From Mobilicoccus caccae (GTDB taxonomy: Bacteria; Actinomycetota; Actinomycetes; Actinomycetales; Dermatophilaceae), in the NCBI RefSeq assembly GCF_030161635.1, contig NZ_BSUO01000001.1:1965199-2029198 (forward strand): a stretch of DNA of 64,000 nucleotides. Direction: 5' to 3'. A program made the translations under genes and the position numbers. The number at the start of each line of letters is the position of its first letter. Within the stretch, counting starts at the first letter, position 1. Below the pieces are notes generated by a model, which was given only the letters and a program-made list of their open reading frames with translations, searched no databases and was not told the DNA's origin. Of the stretch, positions 18,325-26,464 are shown in pieces.

Positions 18325-19929
18325 ATGAGCGCGAAGAAGAGTCTGTTGTGGAGCGCGAGCGCCGGCCTGGCCGGAATCACGGGACTGGCTGCGCACGACG
18401 TCCTGCAGAAGAAGCACTCACTGCTGCGTGCCTTTCCCGTCGTCGGCCACGGCCGGTATTTCGTCGAGACGATCGGCCCCGAGCTGCGGCAGTACATCGT
18501 GGCGAGCAACGACGAGGAGCGTCCGTTCAGCCGTGACCAGCGCTCCTACATCTACAGCGCGGCCAAGGGCGTCAACACCTATTTCGGCTTCGGCACCGAC
18601 AACGACATCGAACACCTCGAGGGCTACCCGGTCATCAAGCACCGCACCTTCACCGGCGACGCGCCCGACACCGCCGCCGCGCACGGCTCGCACGACGATG
18701 CGACCCTGCCGTGCGCGAAGGTCCTCGGCGCGGCTCGGGGGCGTCGCAAGGCGTTTCGTCCGCACTCGATCGTCAACGTCTCGGCGATGAGCTACGGCAG
18801 CCTGTCTGCGCAGGCCATCCGGGCCCTCAATGGTGGCGCGGCCGCCGCGGGATGTCTGCACAACACCGGCGAGGGCGGCCTGTCCGACCACCACCGGCAG
18901 GGCGGCGACCTCATCCTGCAGATCGGGACGGCCTACTTCGGGTGCCGCGACTCCGACGGTCGTTTCGACCTCGACAAGCTCGTCGCCCTCACCGAGTCGG
19001 CGCCGGTGCGCGCCATCGAGGTCAAGCTCAGCCAGGGCGCCAAACCCGGCCTCGGCGGTGTGCTCCCGGCAGCGAAGGTCACCCCCGAGATCGCCCGCAT
19101 CCGCGGCATCCCCGAGGGCGAGGACTGCATCAGTCCCTCCCGGCACACCGCGTTCCACGACGTCGACAGCATGCTCGACTGGGTCGAGCTCGTCGCCGAC
19201 GCCACCGGCCTGCCCGTGGGAATCAAGTCGGCGGTCGGCGACATGACCTTCTGGGAGCACCTGGCCGAGCAGATGACCGGCGGGGACCGAGGGGTGGACT
19301 TCGTCACCGTCGACGGCGGTGAGGGTGGAACGGGCGCCGCGCCGTTGGTGTTCAGCGACAGCGTGTCCATGCCGTTCCGTGCCGGGTTCACCCGCGTCTA
19401 CTCGGTGTTCGCCCGCGCCGGGCTCACCGACCGGATCGTCTTCGTCGGCTCGGGCAAGCTGGGACTGCCCGACAACGCGATGGTGGCCTTCGCCCTGGGC
19501 GCGGACATGCTCAACGTGGCCAGGGAGGCGATGCTCGCCATCGGCTGCCTGCAGACGCAGAAGTGCCACACCGGCCACTGCCCGACCGGGGTGGCGACCC
19601 AGAACCGGTGGCTGGCCCGCAGTCTCGACCCGGAACTCAAAGCGGGCCGCACCGCCTCCTACATCTCCACCCTGCGACGAGACCTGCTCAAGGTGGCCGA
19701 GGCCACCGGTGTCCTCCATCCGGCGTTGATCGACTGCGACGACATCGAGATCTTCTTCGGGCAGTCCAGTTCGCGCAGCCTGCGCGACGTGGCCGGCTAC
19801 GAGGCGGGCTGGGGTCAGCCGTCGCGGGCCGACCGCGACGAACTCGCGCGGATCATGGCCGAACTCGGCGACGAGAGCCCGGCTCCGGCGCAGATCCCGA
19901 CCGGTGAGGACGCCCAGCAGGAGGCCTGA
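18325..19929 (+). CDS. FMN-binding glutamate-synthase-family protein
   Basis: Stand-alone homologue of the FMN/iron-sulfur synthase domain of glutamate synthase, without the glutaminase domain; its physiological reaction is unknown. The 534-residue protein begins with one hydrophobic segment (residues about 5-22) and then shows VNVSAMSYGSLSAQA, LSQGAKPGLGG, DGGEGGTGAAPL, and the cysteine cluster CLQTQKCHTGHCPTG expected to bind an Fe-S centre. ATG 18325 lies just before the hydrophobic segment; longer frames read into noncoding sequence. No glutaminase or GltD gene is adjacent; sulfur-transport genes follow. Confidence 0.85.
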   Translation: MSAKKSLLWSASAGLAGITGLAAHDVLQKKHSLLRAFPVVGHGRYFVETIGPELRQYIVASNDEERPFSRDQRSYIYSAAKGVNTYFGFGTDNDIEHLEGYPVIKHRTFTGDAPDTAAAHGSHDDATLPCAKVLGAARGRRKAFRPHSIVNVSAMSYGSLSAQAIRALNGGAAAAGCLHNTGEGGLSDHHRQGGDLILQIGTAYFGCRDSDGRFDLDKLVALTESAPVRAIEVKLSQGAKPGLGGVLPAAKVTPEIARIRGIPEGEDCISPSRHTAFHDVDSMLDWVELVADATGLPVGIKSAVGDMTFWEHLAEQMTGGDRGVDFVTVDGGEGGTGAAPLVFSDSVSMPFRAGFTRVYSVFARAGLTDRIVFVGSGKLGLPDNAMVAFALGADMLNVAREAMLAIGCLQTQKCHTGHCPTGVATQNRWLARSLDPELKAGRTASYISTLRRDLLKVAEATGVLHPALIDCDDIEIFFGQSSSRSLRDVAGYEAGWGQPSRADRDELARIMAELGDESPAPAQIPTGEDAQQEA

Positions 19930-19970
19930 CTCCGCATCGAGGGGAATAATCCCGCGTTATGGGCTGCCGT

Positions 19971-20000
19971 TTGCGCTGTTATGCAGTCGCCTCCTACAGT
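19971..20000 (+). promoter_or_regulatory. Candidate promoter for the sulfur-transport pair
   Basis: TTGCGC (19971-19976) and TACAGT (19995-20000) with an 18-bp spacer, 75 nt before the yeeE-like start, in a locally AT-richer stretch. Confidence 0.45.
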
Positions 20001-20075
20001 GAACCCCGGCCCGCGACTCCCGTATGCCCGGATCGCTCATGGCGCCGTCCTCCCCGCCGTCCCCCTGGAGTTCCC

Positions 20076-21149
20076 ATGATCCTCACCGGCCTCGCGCTCG
20101 GTGCCGTCCTCGGCTTCGTCCTCCAACGCGGTCGCTTCTGCGTCACCGGCGCGTTCCGTGACGTCTTCGTCACGAAGAACACCAAGTGGCTCACCGCGTT
20201 CCTCATCGTCATCGCCGTGCACAGCGTCGGGTTCTTCGCCCTGAGCTCCCTCGGCCTGATCTCGGCGCGCACCTCCGAACTCCCGCTGCTCGGCGTGATC
20301 CTCGGCGGGTTCATCTTCGGCTTCGCCATCGTCATGGCCGGCGGCTGCGCCACCGGCACGTACTACCGCGCCGGTGAGGGCCTGGTGGGCAGCTGGCTCG
20401 CGCTCATCACCTACGCCGGGTTCGCCGCCATCATGAAGACCGGCGTCCTCAAGCCGTTCAACGAGGGCGTGCGCGACCAGACCGTGCCCTTGACCGACAT
20501 CCAGTCCACCTTCGGCATCAGCCCGTGGATCCTCGTGGCGCTGCTCGTCCTCGCGGTCGGCGCCGCGGCCCGCTACCACCTCAACAAGCCCAAGCGGGTC
20601 GTCGCCGGCCTGCCCCCGCGCCGCAGCGGCCTGTCCCACGTGCTGCTGGAGAAGACGTGGCACCCGTTCGCCACGGCCATCGTCGTCGGACTCATCGCCA
20701 TCGTCGCGTGGCCGCTGTCGGCCGCCGCGGGGCGCAACGCGGGCCTGGGCATCACGACCCCCTCCTCCAACCTCGTCAACCTGCTCGTCAGCGGCGACAC
20801 GACCGAGTACCTCGACTGGGGCGTCATGCTCGTCGTCGGCATCCTCGTGGGGTCCTACATCGCCGCCAAGGCCAGCGGGGAGTTCCGCGTCCGCGTCCCC
20901 TCCGCGCAGATCGCCGTCCGCTCCATCACCGGTGGCGCCCTCATGGGCGTCGGCGCGGCCCTGGCCGGAGGCTGCACCATCGGCAACGCCATGGTCGAGA
21001 CCGCCCAGTTCAGCTACCAGGGTTGGTTGAGCTTCGCCTTCATGCTGCTCGGCACCGGCGCCGCCGCCAAGGTCTTCATCATCGGCCACAAGCGCGCCGA
21101 GGAGTCCGCCCCGGCACCCCGCGCGCCGAGGCCGCCGCCACCTCGATGA
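20076..21149 (+). CDS. YeeE/YedE-family thiosulfate (sulfur) transporter
   Basis: Membrane channel thought to import thiosulfate or other sulfur species. The 357-residue protein has about nine to ten hydrophobic segments and the three family cysteine motifs: QRGRFCVTGAF, MAGGCATGTYYR and LAGGCTIGNAM. ATG 20076 (CTGGAG upstream) starts at the first membrane segment. The C-terminus is a short Pro/Arg-rich cytosolic tail. It is followed 57 nt later by a TusA-like protein, the usual YeeE/YeeD pairing. Confidence 0.92.
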   Translation: MILTGLALGAVLGFVLQRGRFCVTGAFRDVFVTKNTKWLTAFLIVIAVHSVGFFALSSLGLISARTSELPLLGVILGGFIFGFAIVMAGGCATGTYYRAGEGLVGSWLALITYAGFAAIMKTGVLKPFNEGVRDQTVPLTDIQSTFGISPWILVALLVLAVGAAARYHLNKPKRVVAGLPPRRSGLSHVLLEKTWHPFATAIVVGLIAIVAWPLSAAAGRNAGLGITTPSSNLVNLLVSGDTTEYLDWGVMLVVGILVGSYIAAKASGEFRVRVPSAQIAVRSITGGALMGVGAALAGGCTIGNAMVETAQFSYQGWLSFAFMLLGTGAAAKVFIIGHKRAEESAPAPRAPRPPPPR

Positions 21150-21206
21150 CCGCGGGCGTCTGAGCCCGCACCCGAACCCCCGACATCTGCAACGAAAGGA
21201 TCCGTC

Positions 21207-21434
21207 ATGGCCACCCACATCCTGGAGACCGAGGGTCAGGTCTGCCCGTTCCCGCTGGTCGAGGCCAAGCAGGCGATGGCCGACATGGACCTCGGCGACG
21301 AGCTCGTCATCGGCTTCGACTGCACCCAGGCCACCGAGGCGATCCCCAACTGGGCCGCCGACAACGGCTACCCGGTCACGCACTTCGACCGCACCGGTAA
21401 CGCCAGCTGGACCATCACCGTCCAGAAGGCCTGA
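21207..21434 (+). CDS. TusA-family sulfur carrier protein
   Basis: Small 75-residue sulfurtransferase fold with the defining CPFPL motif: Cys13 would carry the persulfide. It probably accepts sulfur entering through the upstream YeeE-like channel. AAAGGATCC precedes the ATG. A terminator follows. Confidence 0.92.
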   Translation: MATHILETEGQVCPFPLVEAKQAMADMDLGDELVIGFDCTQATEAIPNWAADNGYPVTHFDRTGNASWTITVQKA

Positions 21435-21447
21435 ACCACACACTCGC

Positions 21448-21483
21448 CCGGCGTCCGCTCATCGTTCGATGAGCGGACGCCGG
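21448..21483. terminator. Bidirectional terminator after tusA-like gene
   Basis: Perfect 17-bp stem CCGGCGTCCGCTCATCG / CGATGAGCGGACGCCGG around TT, between two convergent genes. Confidence 0.85.
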
Positions 21484-21505
21484 CGTGTTCGACAGACGCG
21501 GCGCG

Positions 21506-22144
21506 TCACTCCACCGCGCCGCGGCGCCACGTGACCGCGGCGATCTCGACCCGGTTACGGACCTCGAGCCGCTGCTGGATCCGCGCGAGGTGGGTCTTGA
21601 CCGTCGACAACGCCACATAGAGCTCGCCGGCGATCTCCGCGTTCGTGCGTCCCTGGGCGACGAGTCGCGCGACGTCGAGTTCGCGATCGCTGAGCCGGGC
21701 CAGGAGGTCGGGTCCGACGACGGGGGCCGACGCCGCGGCACGGCGCCGCAGCAGAGGCAGGGTGAGTTCGGGACTGATGAGAGCGTCGCCGCGAGCCGCC
21801 GCGCGCACCGCCGAGACGAGCAGTTGCGGCCCGGAGTCCTTGACGATGAACCCGACGGCCCCCGCGGCCAGCGCCGTGTCGACGTAGGTGTCGTCGCCGA
21901 ACGTCGTCACGACGACCACCGCGGTCGAGCCGGCCACCCGAGCCGTCACCTCGAGCCCGTCGAGCAGCGGCATACGGATGTCGAGCAGTGCGACGTCGGG
22001 CCGCAGACGGCCGATCCCCTCGATGGCGGCGGCGCCGTCGGCCGCTTCGCCCACGACCTCGATGTCCTTCTCGGCGGCGAGGATCAGGCCGAACCCGACG
22101 CGCACCATCTCCTGGTCGTCGGCGATGAACACCCGGATGCTCAT
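21506..22144 (-). CDS. NarL/FixJ-family response regulator
   Basis: Two-component response regulator of 212 residues. The receiver domain has the acidic pair in FIADDQ and the phospho-acceptor Asp in VALLDIRMP near residue 54, then Thr in VVTTFGDD and Lys in FIVKDSG. The C-terminal LuxR-type helix-turn-helix is LSDRELDVARLVAQGRTNAE to LYVALSTVKTHL. Its ATG overlaps the kinase stop (ATGA), so the two were an operon. With the kinase split by an insertion sequence the regulator has lost its dedicated partner and its normal promoter is now beyond the insertion. Confidence 0.93.
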   Translation of the reverse strand: MSIRVFIADDQEMVRVGFGLILAAEKDIEVVGEAADGAAAIEGIGRLRPDVALLDIRMPLLDGLEVTARVAGSTAVVVVTTFGDDTYVDTALAAGAVGFIVKDSGPQLLVSAVRAAARGDALISPELTLPLLRRRAAASAPVVGPDLLARLSDRELDVARLVAQGRTNAEIAGELYVALSTVKTHLARIQQRLEVRNRVEIAAVTWRRGAVE

Positions 22145-22916
22145 GCGTCGTCCTCGTTCCGATCGACGACGTGGACCGGTTCGGCCGGTCCCTGCGAGCC
22201 GGCCGACACGGGCGGCACCGCAGGCACGGCCGGCACGCCGACGGCCGGCAAGATCAGCCGCACCTGCCAGCCGCCCTGGGAGACCGGGTGGGCGGTCAGC
22301 TCGCCGCCCAGGGCCTTGGCCTTGCGGCCGAGTCCACGCAGACCCGACCCGCCGCCCGTGCCCAGGCCGCCGCCGTCACCGTCATCGGTGATCCAGAGGG
22401 TGGCGTTGCGGTCATCGGCGGCCAGGTGCACGCGCACGTGCCGGGCCGAGGCGGCGTGACGTCGCACATTGGTGAGGGACTCCGCGGTGACGCGGTGCAT
22501 GAGCTCCCACGCCTGCGGTGACAGCGCGCAGTCGACCTGCGCCGGAGGGGTGACGGCCGCCGGGGTGGTCTCGGCGAAGTCGCGGACGATCACGCCGAGC
22601 CGCTCGGACACGTCGGTCACCGAGGCGACCGCGGACGCGCGTGAGCCACCTCGCCCGTGGCCGGGACGGTCGGGGGTGGGCGGTCCGGATCGTCCGACGA
22701 TCCCCCGGATGTGCTCCATGGCGCGCAGGCCGGCCTCCTCGATGAGTTCCAGCGGCCGCTCCACGGGGCCGCCGCGTGCCAGAGCCGAACTCCCTTGTGC
22801 GAGGACGACGATCCCCGTGACCTCGTGGGCGATCCGGTCGTGCAGCTCATCGGCGAACCGCGCACGTTCCTCAGCGATCGCCACCTTGCGCTCCGCCTGG
22901 ATCCGAAGCTCTCTTG

Positions 22917-24014
22917 TCAAGCGGCGACGGTTGAGGGGGCGGTTGGGGCTCGCTTGGCGTCGTTCCACATGTGTCTGATGATGACGTTGGCGAGTTGACG
23001 CTTGTGGGCGCGGCGGGCACCGCGGGCTGTCTTGCCAGTTGCGCTGCTCTTGGCGAGGTAGGTCTTGGCTGGCTCGTGCATGCGTGCCTGGGTGACGTGG
23101 ACGATGTGCAGGACGCTGTTGACTTGACGGTTGCCGGCCAGGTCGAGGCGATGTCGTCGGGGCTGGCCGTGGCCCTCTCCGGAGGACACGGCCACGGGTG
23201 CGGCGCCGCACCACCGGGCGAACTGGGCTTCGGTCTCGAACCGGGTCGGGTCGCCGATTTCGGTGAGCAGCGTCATGGCGGTGACCACGCCGACACCGAC
23301 GATCTCGGTGAGGGTGCAGCCCAGTTCGCTCAGGAGTGCGGGGACTTCAGCGTCGAGCTTTTTGAGGCCGATGGTGATGGCGTCGACCGCTGACAGGGTT
23401 GATTGCAGCCACCGGATCCGGGCCGAGTCGGCACGGGACAGGGCGCCGGTGTCGAGGGTGCGGATCGTCTTCAGTGCGGCCATGACGCGGCTGGTCGCGG
23501 GCAGTTGGTCGCGGATCTCGACGGGCAGGGCGCACAGGACGGGCTCGGCCTCGGTCAGCAGCCGAACCCGCTGCAGGACAAGAGATTCCCGTTGCGATCT
23601 CAGGACGCGCAGCGTGTCCCATGCCGGTGACGGGGTCTCGACGTGCTTGCGGGCGGGCGGCAGCGCGGGATCGGCGAGGGTCTCGGCTGCGATCGCGTGG
23701 GCGTCGGTGATGTCGGTCTTGGCCCGGTGCCGACGGCGGCGTCGGTCGTTGGTGCGGGAGGCTTGAACCTCTCGAACGTCATACCCGCTGGCTCGCAGAG
23801 CGGCCACCACGGGCGCCCCGAGGCTGGCGGAGCCTTCGACCCCGACCCGGTCTATGACCGCGCCGGTGCCCGTGAGGATCTCCAGCAGGCGCGCCAGGCC
23901 TTCGAAGCTGATCTCGAAGGACTCGCAGGTGATGAGCTCGCCCGTGGCGGACAGGACGGCGACGGTGCCCGAGTGTTTGTGCGGGTCGATCCCCGCGACG
24001 GCTGACGTGGTGAT
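22917..24014 (-). CDS. IS110-family DEDD transposase (recombinase)
   Basis: RNA-guided recombinase of the IS110 family. An N-terminal RuvC-like DEDD domain shows AGIDPHKHSGTVAVL, DRVGVEGSAS and AKTDITDAHAIAAE. The C-terminal Tnp domain shows VGVVTAMTLLTEIGD, FARWCGAAPVAVSSGEG (serine region) and LAGNRQVNSVLH. Coding similarity runs upstream to an ATC codon at 24014 that sits six bases after GGAGGAG; no ATG, GTG or TTG occurs in frame between there and the upstream stop. The next in-frame start (GTG 23810) would remove the first catalytic Asp and Glu. Either ATC serves as start or an ATG was lost. About 365 residues from ATC. Confidence 0.85.
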   Translation of the reverse strand: MTTSAVAGIDPHKHSGTVAVLSATGELITCESFEISFEGLARLLEILTGTGAVIDRVGVEGSASLGAPVVAALRASGYDVREVQASRTNDRRRRRHRAKTDITDAHAIAAETLADPALPPARKHVETPSPAWDTLRVLRSQRESLVLQRVRLLTEAEPVLCALPVEIRDQLPATSRVMAALKTIRTLDTGALSRADSARIRWLQSTLSAVDAITIGLKKLDAEVPALLSELGCTLTEIVGVGVVTAMTLLTEIGDPTRFETEAQFARWCGAAPVAVSSGEGHGQPRRHRLDLAGNRQVNSVLHIVHVTQARMHEPAKTYLAKSSATGKTARGARRAHKRQLANVIIRHMWNDAKRAPTAPSTVAA

Positions 24015-24050
24015 GAGGTGCTCCTCCTGCGACGCGTTACGGTGCGGGCA

Positions 24051-24189
24051 GCGGGTCCGGGTCGCCGGCAGATCTGGGTTGAGTCGTGCAGGCTCTCTTC
24101 AAGCCAGGCACCCGGGCCCGCGCCCAGACGGCCGGCCCGGCAGTTCGAATCAAGGACACCAAGGTCAATAGCGTTCAGAGCCAGGGCCG
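24051..24189 (-). ncRNA. Bridge RNA of the IS110-family element
   Basis: Two guide-bearing stem-loops in the leader, read on the minus strand. Target loop: stem arms 24180-24189 and 24133-24141 enclose AACGCTAT (24175-24168) and ATTCGAA (24150-24144). The first matches left target AACGCCAT and the second is complementary to right target TTCGGAT, each with one G-U wobble. Donor loop: 12-bp stem arms 24110-24121 and 24051-24062 (one mismatch) enclose AAGAGAGC (24099-24092), identical to the element's right end plus core, and ACCCAG, complementary to core plus left end (CTGGGT). Order and polarity are those of bridge RNAs. True RNA ends are unknown. Confidence 0.85.
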
Positions 24190-24868
24190 ACCGATCGCCA
24201 CTGCTCGCGAGGCCGAGGCGACGTGCATAGCCAAACACCCAGATGGCGTTGGGCGATGGCCACGCCCGCGACGGTTCCGCAGGCGACGAGCACCGCGGAC
24301 GTGTCGAGAAGGGCGAAGGACCGCAGGACCGGGTCGGCCATCGCCGCCAGGAGCGTGGCCCCCATGATGAGCACGACGGGCACACGCTCGAGCCACGAGC
24401 CGGCGAGGAACAACAGCCGACCGGCCACCGCACCGGCGCCGATGGTGGCCGCACCGGGCCACGTGTAGGTGGGCACCTCCTCCGGCGTCGGCGGAAACTG
24501 CTGGACGAGCCACCAGGACAACGCCGCGCACGCGAGCGCCGCCGCCGCGAAGACCCACCCGAGGCGGCGGGCCGAGGGGAGCCAGGACGACACGAGATAG
24601 GCGAGGACCCACCCCACGCACAGCCAGAGCATCCACGTCTGCCCGGCTCCCGGCAGGACGCTCGTCAGGTCACCGGTGGCATAGGCGATCGCGAACAGCA
24701 CGACGAGCGCCCGCACGAGGTGACCCACCCTCGACCTCCTTCGTCGTCGTCCCGGACCGCTCTGCGACCGGCGCATGATGCCCGGTCGTCCTTTCGGCCG
24801 ATTCAGGAACCGACGAAACGGTCCCGTGGCCGATGCCGGACACACGTGCCCGTTCGGAGACTGACTCT

Positions 24869-26341
24869 ATGACGGCTCCCCCACTGATCCCCGCAGGCTC
24901 CACCAAGGCCCCCGGATCTCGACGACTCCCCGCCCTCGACGTGTTGCGGGGTCTGGCGATCCTCGGAACGCTCCTGACGAACATCTGGATCTTCACCTCC
25001 CCCACCAGCCCCGTCCAGGCCGCGATCAGTGGCAAGCCGGTCGGGGAGGTGATGGGGATCGCCGGGCTACGCGCCGGGGACGCCGGAAGCTACCTCCAGA
25101 CCGGCCTCAATCTGGTGACGGACGGCAAGTTCATCGGTCTGCTGACGATCATGTTCGGTATCGGCCTGGAGATCCAGCGTCAGGCCGCCATCCGGCGCGG
25201 TGAGGAATGGCCCGGCGGATACCCCTGGCGGGCCGGGCTGCTCATCCTCGACGGCCTGCTCAACTACATCTTCATCTTCGAGTACGACGTGCTCATGGGT
25301 TACGGGCTCACCGGTCTGGCGGTCTGTTTCATCCTCGGCACGAGCAAGAAGGCGCAGAAGATCTGGATGGTCGTGGGAATCACGCTCCACCTGCTCTTCG
25401 TCGGGTTCATGTCCGCGGCCATGATGCCGGTGCTGGAGAAGCTGTACCCGGGCGGCGGATCCGTGGAGGGAGACGAGGCCATGGCCGTCCTCGTGGAGCG
25501 CGCCCACACGCAGGGATGGTCGGAGGCCCAGACCCTCGCCGAGGCCGGCCGCCAGGGCATGGACCCCAACACCGTGCGTGAACAGATGTCCGCGCTGAAC
25601 GAGGCCCTCGCGGCCGGCGCACCGGGTGCCGCGATGCAGACCGAGGTGTACTGGGATCAGGTGCTGGAGCGCCTGCAGGGGTTCTGGGGCGGCCGCAGTG
25701 AGATCCCGATCATGTTCTTCATGGGACTCGGGCTGTTCCTCGTGGGCGCCCACCTCTACCGAGCGGGCCTGTTCCTCCCCCACGGCGACACGCTGCGCAA
25801 GCGCGTCATGCTGCTGTCGTTCGGCATCGGCCTGCCCATCGACTGGGCCTGTCGCCTGTTCTTCGCCGAGGTCAGTGGCGGGTTCCCGCGCTACGTCACC
25901 TCGACGCTCGTCTCGTTCGGCCTGCTGTCCCTCGTCGCCCACATCTACGCCCGGCGGGAGAGCGTCGGACCGATCGGGCGCCCCTTCGAGCTCGTCGGCA
26001 AGATGGCGCTGACCTGCTACATCGGTCAGAACCTGCTGTGTTCGATCCTCTTCTACGACTGGGGATTCGGCCTGGCCAACAAGATGCCGCAGGAGAACTC
26101 CGGCTACTGGGTCCTGCTCGTGTACGTCGGGCTGTGCGCGTTCCTCGTGGCGTTCAGTGCGGTGTGGCTGCGGATGTTCTCCCGCGGCCCGGTCGAGCTG
26201 GTCTGGCACGCCTCCTACGAGGCGATCATGAAGCGTCGCGGGCCGGCCATCGCCCGTCGCGCCGAGAAGCGTGCGGAGAGGCGGCGGGCCAAGGCCGAGA
26301 AGACCGGGGAGACCGACAAGGTCATGTCCTCGGCGCTCTGA
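24869..26341 (+). CDS. DUF418-family membrane protein
   Basis: Polytopic membrane protein of unknown function, 490 residues from ATG 24869. The family signature RLPALDVLRGLAILGTLLTN is at residues about 20-39 and the DUF418 C-terminal region (GRMALTCY-like GKMALTCYIGQNLL, then helices) is present. About nine to ten membrane segments are visible; the C-terminus is a charged Arg/Lys-rich tail. An in-frame ATG 12 codons upstream is possible but has no better ribosome site. Divergent from the split kinase. Confidence 0.85.
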   Translation: MTAPPLIPAGSTKAPGSRRLPALDVLRGLAILGTLLTNIWIFTSPTSPVQAAISGKPVGEVMGIAGLRAGDAGSYLQTGLNLVTDGKFIGLLTIMFGIGLEIQRQAAIRRGEEWPGGYPWRAGLLILDGLLNYIFIFEYDVLMGYGLTGLAVCFILGTSKKAQKIWMVVGITLHLLFVGFMSAAMMPVLEKLYPGGGSVEGDEAMAVLVERAHTQGWSEAQTLAEAGRQGMDPNTVREQMSALNEALAAGAPGAAMQTEVYWDQVLERLQGFWGGRSEIPIMFFMGLGLFLVGAHLYRAGLFLPHGDTLRKRVMLLSFGIGLPIDWACRLFFAEVSGGFPRYVTSTLVSFGLLSLVAHIYARRESVGPIGRPFELVGKMALTCYIGQNLLCSILFYDWGFGLANKMPQENSGYWVLLVYVGLCAFLVAFSAVWLRMFSRGPVELVWHASYEAIMKRRGPAIARRAEKRAERRRAKAEKTGETDKVMSSAL

Positions 26342-26400
26342 GTCCGACCCGGCGAGTCCGACCCGGCCGACGCGGGGTCACCGACCACCGCCGGCATGAC

Positions 26401-26435
26401 GACGGGGCACCACCGACGACCGGTGGTGCCCCGTC
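26401..26435. terminator. Bidirectional terminator between DUF418 gene and nusB
   Basis: Perfect 15-bp stem GACGGGGCACCACCG / CGGTGGTGCCCCGTC with loop ACGAC between convergent genes. Confidence 0.85.
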
Positions 26436-26464
26436 TTCGCATGAGCGTGACGCGAGCGGCGAGG

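Larger units (their letters stand above)
22907..24240 (-). mobile_element. IS110-family insertion sequence, 1,334 bp
   Basis: Element defined by exact reconstruction of the interrupted kinase. Both junctions carry a CT dinucleotide on the transposase strand (22908-22907 and 24242-24241), as IS110 elements recombine at a two-base core and make no longer duplication. There are no terminal inverted repeats. It contains one DEDD transposase gene and a 226-nt leader (left end) folding into a bridge RNA; the right end after the stop codon is only about 10 nt. An equivalent boundary choice is 22909-24242. Confidence 0.93.
22141..24728 (-). pseudogene. Sensor histidine kinase split by an IS110-type element
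   Basis: HisKA_3-type kinase gene cut into two pieces. The 5' piece (24728-24241) encodes several membrane helices; the 3' piece (22906-22141) has the dimerisation/His segment ERARFADELHDRIAHEV and the ATPase domain. Removing one copy of the element rejoins codons CAT-CTT-CGG in frame (RHLRIQAERK) and gives exactly 418 codons, so the gene was intact before insertion. Start GTG 24728 follows AAGGAGG. The 5' fragment now reads 24 codons into the element before stopping at 24165. Sensing should be lost; its regulator at 21506 is intact. Confidence 0.93.
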
